Source: an uncultured Isosphaeraceae bacterium
Lineage (GTDB): Bacteria > Planctomycetota > Planctomycetia > Isosphaerales > Isosphaeraceae
Assembly (NCBI GenBank): GCA_945957605.1
Contig: CAMFLR010000004.1
Location: 496,001 to 560,000, forward strand
Direction of reading: 5' to 3'
DNA length: 64,000 nucleotides
Part shown: one piece after another, positions 61,181-64,000 of the stretch
Position numbering within the stretch: position 1 is the first letter of the stretch
Layout: each line of letters begins with the position of its first letter
The notes under the pieces: model-generated
Database searches by the model: none
What the model was told of the DNA's origin: nothing
What the model saw: the letters and a program-made list of their open reading frames with translations, nothing else
Position numbers and translations under genes: made by a program

Positions 61181-62000
61181 GAGCCGATTCTCCGCTGGGT
61201 CCGTCCGTAACTGACTGTTGAGTCGCCGCGACCGATCGCGCCTGCCCAGCGCGACGAGCAATCAAGCCGGCGACGTGCCCGCCGTTGAAACCGGCGTCGA
61301 TGTTTGTGACGACGACATTCGACGAGCAGCTATTGAGCATACCAAGAAGCGCGGCGAGACCCTGAAAATTCGCGCCGTAACCAATGCTGGTCGGCACCGC
61401 GATCACCGGGCAATCGACCAGTCCGCCCACCACGCTGGGCAATGCGCCTTCCATCCCCGCGACCACCACCAGCGCATCGGCACCGGTGAACGAGGTCAGG
61501 CGATTGAACAGGCGGTGAATCCCTGCGACGCCGACGTCGGCCACGAGCATCACGTCGCAATTCCACGCCTCAGCCGTTACGCGGGCTTCCTCAGCGACGG
61601 GAAGGTCGCTGGTGCCAGCCGTAATCACGACAACGCGCCCGAGTTTCGGGCCGTCGTCATCCGGGCCTTTGATGCGAAATGTTCGTGCAACCTTGTTGTG
61701 AACGCCTTGCGGGAACGTTTCCAGCAGCGTGGCGCCGGTTTGGTCGCTGATGCGGGTCGCCAGGCCGCCGAGGCCGTGCGCGACCATCGTGCCCATGATT
61801 TGCACGACCTGTTCGGTGGTTTTCCCCTGTCCGAAGATCACTTCGGGGAAGCCACAACGCATTCGGCGATGGAGGTCGACCGTCGCGAATCCGCCGGTGT
61901 CGTGCAAGGCCGGCGTGCGTAACCGGTGCTCGGCCTCGGCTGTGGTGATCGTGCCGAGGCGTACAGCCTCGAGCATCTGCCTCAATTCATGTGAGTCCAT
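61161..62000 (-). CDS. larB: Nickel pincer cofactor biosynthesis protein LarB
   Basis: LarB carboxylates and hydrolyses nicotinic acid adenine dinucleotide, the first step to the nickel-pincer cofactor used by lactate racemase and related enzymes. The 279-residue protein has an N-terminal helical segment, then the AIR-carboxylase-like core with P-E-V-I-F-G-Q-G-K-T near residue 52, I-T-A-G-T-S-D-L-P-V-A-E-E-A near 128, and V-A-G-M-E-G-A-L-P-S-V-V-G-G-L near 182, plus the late N-I-D-A-G-F-N-G-G. LarC and LarE, needed to finish the cofactor, are not in this window. It overlaps nnrD by 20 nt. Confidence 0.93.
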   Translation of the reverse strand: MDSHELRQMLEAVRLGTITTAEAEHRLRTPALHDTGGFATVDLHRRMRCGFPEVIFGQGKTTEQVVQIMGTMVAHGLGGLATRISDQTGATLLETFPQGVHNKVARTFRIKGPDDDGPKLGRVVVITAGTSDLPVAEEARVTAEAWNCDVMLVADVGVAGIHRLFNRLTSFTGADALVVVAGMEGALPSVVGGLVDCPVIAVPTSIGYGANFQGLAALLGMLNSCSSNVVVTNIDAGFNGGHVAGLIARRAGQARSVAATQQSVTDGPSGESAHGLASH

Positions 62001-62218
62001 GTGCGGTCCTGCGCTCGCATCGGCGGGCAAAAGTGAGAGTTAAACATTTTACAGTGTCGATGTGCGGCCGGCAAACGCTTCGGCCGGGAGCGGGCAAGGG
62101 AATTCACAGGTGGGGCTTTAATCGGATTTGGCTATGCTGCTACAATGCTTGCATCTTGACCGGAAGTCGGCCGGATCGAACGACGGGCCGCCGGTGTCGG
62201 GGGTGGGAGAAACCCGCG

Positions 62219-63160
62219 ATGTCTTTGAAGCCTGGTATCGCCAAGCAGCCAATTCCCGTCGCCCAGCCCGCCCCCCCGCGCGTGAAGGTTGACGCCAACG
62301 CCGAAAACGAAACCCCCGAAGAAGCCGTTCTGCTTACGCCAGCAGGCATCAAAGGTTGGGTTGTATCGGCCATCTTACACGGAATCTTGCTGATCATCCT
62401 TGCCCTCTGGGTCTTCAGCCCACCGGGCAAAGCACCGCCACAGTTTGATACTCGCATCGCCGGTAGCGAATTCGGTGTGCCGGAAGGCGTGAACATGCTC
62501 GGCGGCGTCGATACGCCCATCAACATGCCAACACCGATCCCCACGAGCGAACCCACGGCAACGAAGTTCGCCACGCTCAAAACCGATGATATCATGATCA
62601 CAAATCCGTCCGCAGGATTCGCCGGCAACACCGGCAAGAATCCTGGCGCCGGATTAGGCGACGGCTTCGGCCTCGCGAAGCTGGGAAGCGGCAGTGAGAA
62701 CGTGCGAGGCGTCGAAGTCAAAGTCGGCGATCCGCAGTTCACTCTCCTCTGGGATTCGAAGGCCGACCTCGACCTGCACGTGATCGAACCAGGCGGGAAA
62801 GAGATTTACTGGCTCGACACCAAAGGCTCCTACAACGGCGAGTTGGACGTCGACAATCGCGAGGGTTTTGGTCCCGAGAACATTTACTGGCTCAAGCAAA
62901 AAGATGACGGCAGCAAGGATCTTGGATTAGGCCCGGCGGGCGAATATCGCTGGTTTGTGCATTACTACCGCGGATTTGATGGTGCAAGCATCCCTACTCG
63001 CTGGAAGGTGCGCATCAAGCACAACGGCAAGGTTGATGTCGTTCAGGGTGTGTTGCAGGTCAAAGATGCGCGAAGCAAGGAATACGTGCTGAAAATCGAT
63101 CCGGCACCTGGACGAGAAACGGTTCGCGGCAGTGAACCGACTGCAACGAAGCGACGATGA
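62219..63160 (+). CDS. Membrane-anchored DUF2135 (YfaP-like) protein
   Basis: A 313-residue protein with a hydrophilic N-terminus (residues 1-42), one membrane helix (about 46-66, VVSAILHGILLIILALWVF) and an outside domain. Residues 85-150 are a low-complexity Pro/Thr/Gly linker. The DUF2135 domain (about 165-290) opens F-T-L-L-W-D-S-K-A-D-L-D-L-H-V-I-E-P-G-G-K and includes L-D-V-D-N-R-E-G-F-G-P-E-N-I-Y-W and Y-R-W-F-V-H-Y-Y. Acidic positions suggest Ca binding. The function of the family is unclear. GGAGA lies 8 nt before the ATG. It is divergent from larB. Confidence 0.85.
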   Translation: MSLKPGIAKQPIPVAQPAPPRVKVDANAENETPEEAVLLTPAGIKGWVVSAILHGILLIILALWVFSPPGKAPPQFDTRIAGSEFGVPEGVNMLGGVDTPINMPTPIPTSEPTATKFATLKTDDIMITNPSAGFAGNTGKNPGAGLGDGFGLAKLGSGSENVRGVEVKVGDPQFTLLWDSKADLDLHVIEPGGKEIYWLDTKGSYNGELDVDNREGFGPENIYWLKQKDDGSKDLGLGPAGEYRWFVHYYRGFDGASIPTRWKVRIKHNGKVDVVQGVLQVKDARSKEYVLKIDPAPGRETVRGSEPTATKRR

Positions 63161-63190
63161 TTGACGGGGAATTCGGAAGCTGGAGGCACG

Positions 63191-63457
63191 ATGCGCTTCG
63201 ATTGGTTGGCGTGAAGCATCTGCGGCTTGTGCATTTGGCTGGCGTTGCTATCGTCCGCAATCACCTGTGTCCCTGAAGTCCAGTATTTGGGCGAGGTCTT
63301 ACCAGGCACCTTCTCGGGAGTCGCACTTTTAGCGTTCGGAGCGGCAATCGTGCTGAGCAGATTGCCTCGAACACATCGCATCCTCCAACCCAGGCCACTC
63401 TGGTCCGTCTTCTTTATGGTCGCAATCACCATTATGCTGCTGGCCCTATGCGGCTAA
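63191..63457 (+). pseudogene. Small membrane protein gene interrupted by TGA at codon 8
   Basis: An ATG at 63191 follows GGAGG by 4 nt, but the frame meets TGA at 63212-63214 after MRFDWLA. Downstream of the stop the same frame stays open to 63457 and encodes two to three hydrophobic segments (I-W-L-A-L-L-S-S-A near the start, G-V-A-L-L-A-F-G-A-A-I-V-L in the middle and S-V-F-F-M-V-A-I-T-I-M-L-L-A at the end). Possible readings are a nonsense mutation, restart at a TTG (63227), or selenocysteine, which would give U-S-I-C; no convincing SECIS hairpin was found. It is 30 nt after the DUF2135 gene. Confidence 0.55.
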
Positions 63458-63519
63458 CTACGAGATTCGCGGCTTGACCGCTAGTTGCATACGAGATTTC
63501 CACCGGAGGGCAAGTAGAA

Positions 63520-63792
63520 ATGGCGTCGTTTACGAAGAGCACGTACACGGATTCAGACGTCGAAGTTGATGGGAACGAATACCACGGCTGCACCTTCAAC
63601 AACACCGTATTGGTGTTTAAAGGCGTCGCTCCACCTTCATTCCTTGGTTGCACGTTCAACAACCATACGTGGCGTTTTGAAGATGCAGCGCTTTTGACTT
63701 TGCATTTGACCGTGCTTTTATATCGAGAAGACCCAGGATTCCGGGTTGGTCTCGATCAAGCCTTTCGTGGCGAAACGCCGCCTGTTGCGTAA
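63520..63792 (+). CDS. Small protein with duplicated G-C-T-F-N-N motif
   Basis: A 90-residue soluble protein. G-C-T-F-N-N occurs twice, near residues 23-28 and 43-48, each in a strand-turn-strand context (V-D-G-N-E-Y-H-G-C-T-F-N-N and P-S-F-L-G-C-T-F-N-N-H-T-W-R-F-E). This resembles a short right-handed beta-helix-type repeat found in many small bacterial proteins of unknown role. The C-terminal third is helical. GGAGGG lies 9 nt before the ATG, and a strong intrinsic terminator follows the stop. No function can be assigned. Confidence 0.78.
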   Translation: MASFTKSTYTDSDVEVDGNEYHGCTFNNTVLVFKGVAPPSFLGCTFNNHTWRFEDAALLTLHLTVLLYREDPGFRVGLDQAFRGETPPVA

Positions 63793-63828
63793 CTCAACAA
63801 TCACAGGCCACAGAAGGTATTCACGGCA

Positions 63829-63863
63829 AAAGGAGGAAGGGAAAACCCTTCCTCCTTTCTTTT
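63829..63863 (+). terminator. Intrinsic terminator
   Basis: A perfect 13-bp stem, AAAGGAGGAAGGG (63829-63841) with CCCTTCCTCCTTT (63846-63858), around a 4-nt AAAA loop and followed by CTTTT. It starts 36 nt after the stop of the 63520-63792 gene. It may also serve the converging minus-strand gene at the right edge. Confidence 0.9.
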
Positions 63864-63919
63864 GCACACTTCATTGAACCCGACAAAAACCCGACCGGTT
63901 CGCAACGCCTAATGGACAA

Positions 63920-64000
63920 CTAGCGCGGTGCTTCTACTGGAGCAAAGGCCGGATCACCCGCCCCGGCCTTGCTCGCTTTTCCACTGAAGTTATCGCCCCA
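63920..64000 (-). CDS. C-terminal fragment of a minus-strand protein (partial)
   Basis: Reading the minus strand from the right edge, W-G-D-N-F-S-G-K-A-S-K-A-G-A-G-D-P-A continues to V-E-A-P-R and TAG at 63922-63920. The start lies outside the window, so only the last 26 residues are seen. They are rich in Gly, Ala, Lys and Pro, like a flexible tail. The convergent arrangement with the 63520 gene and the terminator between them support a real gene. The family cannot be named. Confidence 0.5.
   Translation of the reverse strand, partial: WGDNFSGKASKAGAGDPAFAPVEAPR

Noticed and set aside
63212-63260. Bacterial SECIS hairpin after the TGA at 63212
   Set aside because: AGCA and TGCT can pair across the region, but the inner stem is broken and there is no good apical loop.

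Overview
The window is a GC-rich bacterial chromosome segment that reads as a planctomycete (class Planctomycetia is likely; I do not name a genus). The evidence is: a giant exported protein with the planctomycete-type N-terminal D-R-x-L-L-S motif (21316-23880); a cytochrome/HEAT 'membrane-bound dehydrogenase' protein of the PVC type (16912-20208); FHA and VWA proteins with membrane anchors; futalosine-route menaquinone synthesis (mqnE); and several small proteins of unknown family. No phage, insertion sequence, CRISPR array, rRNA or tRNA gene was seen. Most of the window is core metabolism interleaved with lineage-specific genes.

Layout. 1-4.0 kb (+): a tightly packed VWA/FHA module (cytosolic VWA, two FHA membrane proteins, secreted VWA). 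4.0-6.8 kb (+): CvpA-like and polytopic membrane proteins. 6.9-10 kb (-): glyA, an unknown gene and prfB, which carries a programmed +1 frameshift. 10.1-11.7 kb (+): glutamyl-Q tRNA(Asp) synthetase and a membrane protein. 11.7-20.2 kb (-): a TIM-barrel isomerase with RNase D, then a four-gene set (cytochrome/HEAT protein, ExbD-like secreted protein, PmoA-family protein, alpha/beta hydrolase). 20.3-23.9 kb (+): an unknown protein, an AT-rich gap and the giant exported protein. 23.9-27.6 kb (-): a small membrane protein, FlgM, MlaD, MlaE and a lipoprotein. 27.7-31.6 kb (+): MqnE, a methyltransferase and a phosphodiesterase. 31.6-36.5 kb (-): a Fur-family regulator with a perfect 7-1-7 operator candidate, a Ser/His-rich secreted protein, a GspE/PilB ATPase and an APC permease. 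36.6-37.8 kb (+): an acyltransferase-like membrane protein.

37.7-43.6 kb (-) is a histidine operon (hisD, LRR protein, GNAT, hisC, a structured gap, hisB, LPG-synthase-like flippase). hisD, LRR, GNAT and hisC are joined by 4-nt stop/start overlaps. 43.8-47.3 kb (-): an unknown gene, the Amt ammonium transporter, a DUF6940 protein and an unknown gene. 47.5-51.2 kb (+): threonine aldolase, endonuclease V, glycosyltransferase and RraA-like protein. 51.4-58.2 kb: endonuclease IV, a methyltransferase, a decayed second copy of endonuclease IV, polyphosphate kinase with a SixA phosphatase, and an SDR. 58.4-64 kb: argJ, a coiled-coil protein, the nnrD/larB pair, a DUF2135 membrane protein, a TGA-interrupted small membrane gene, a small repeat protein with a strong terminator, and the 3' end of a further gene.

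The best leads for something new are: the VWA/FHA membrane module at the left edge; the inverted hairpin-doublet repeats (28915-28984 and 58245-58321, perhaps also 39502-39605) that look like REPIN-type elements; the Fur-box candidate beside a His/Asp-rich secreted protein; the prfB frameshift site without a strong Shine-Dalgarno stimulator; and the relic of a second nfo gene.
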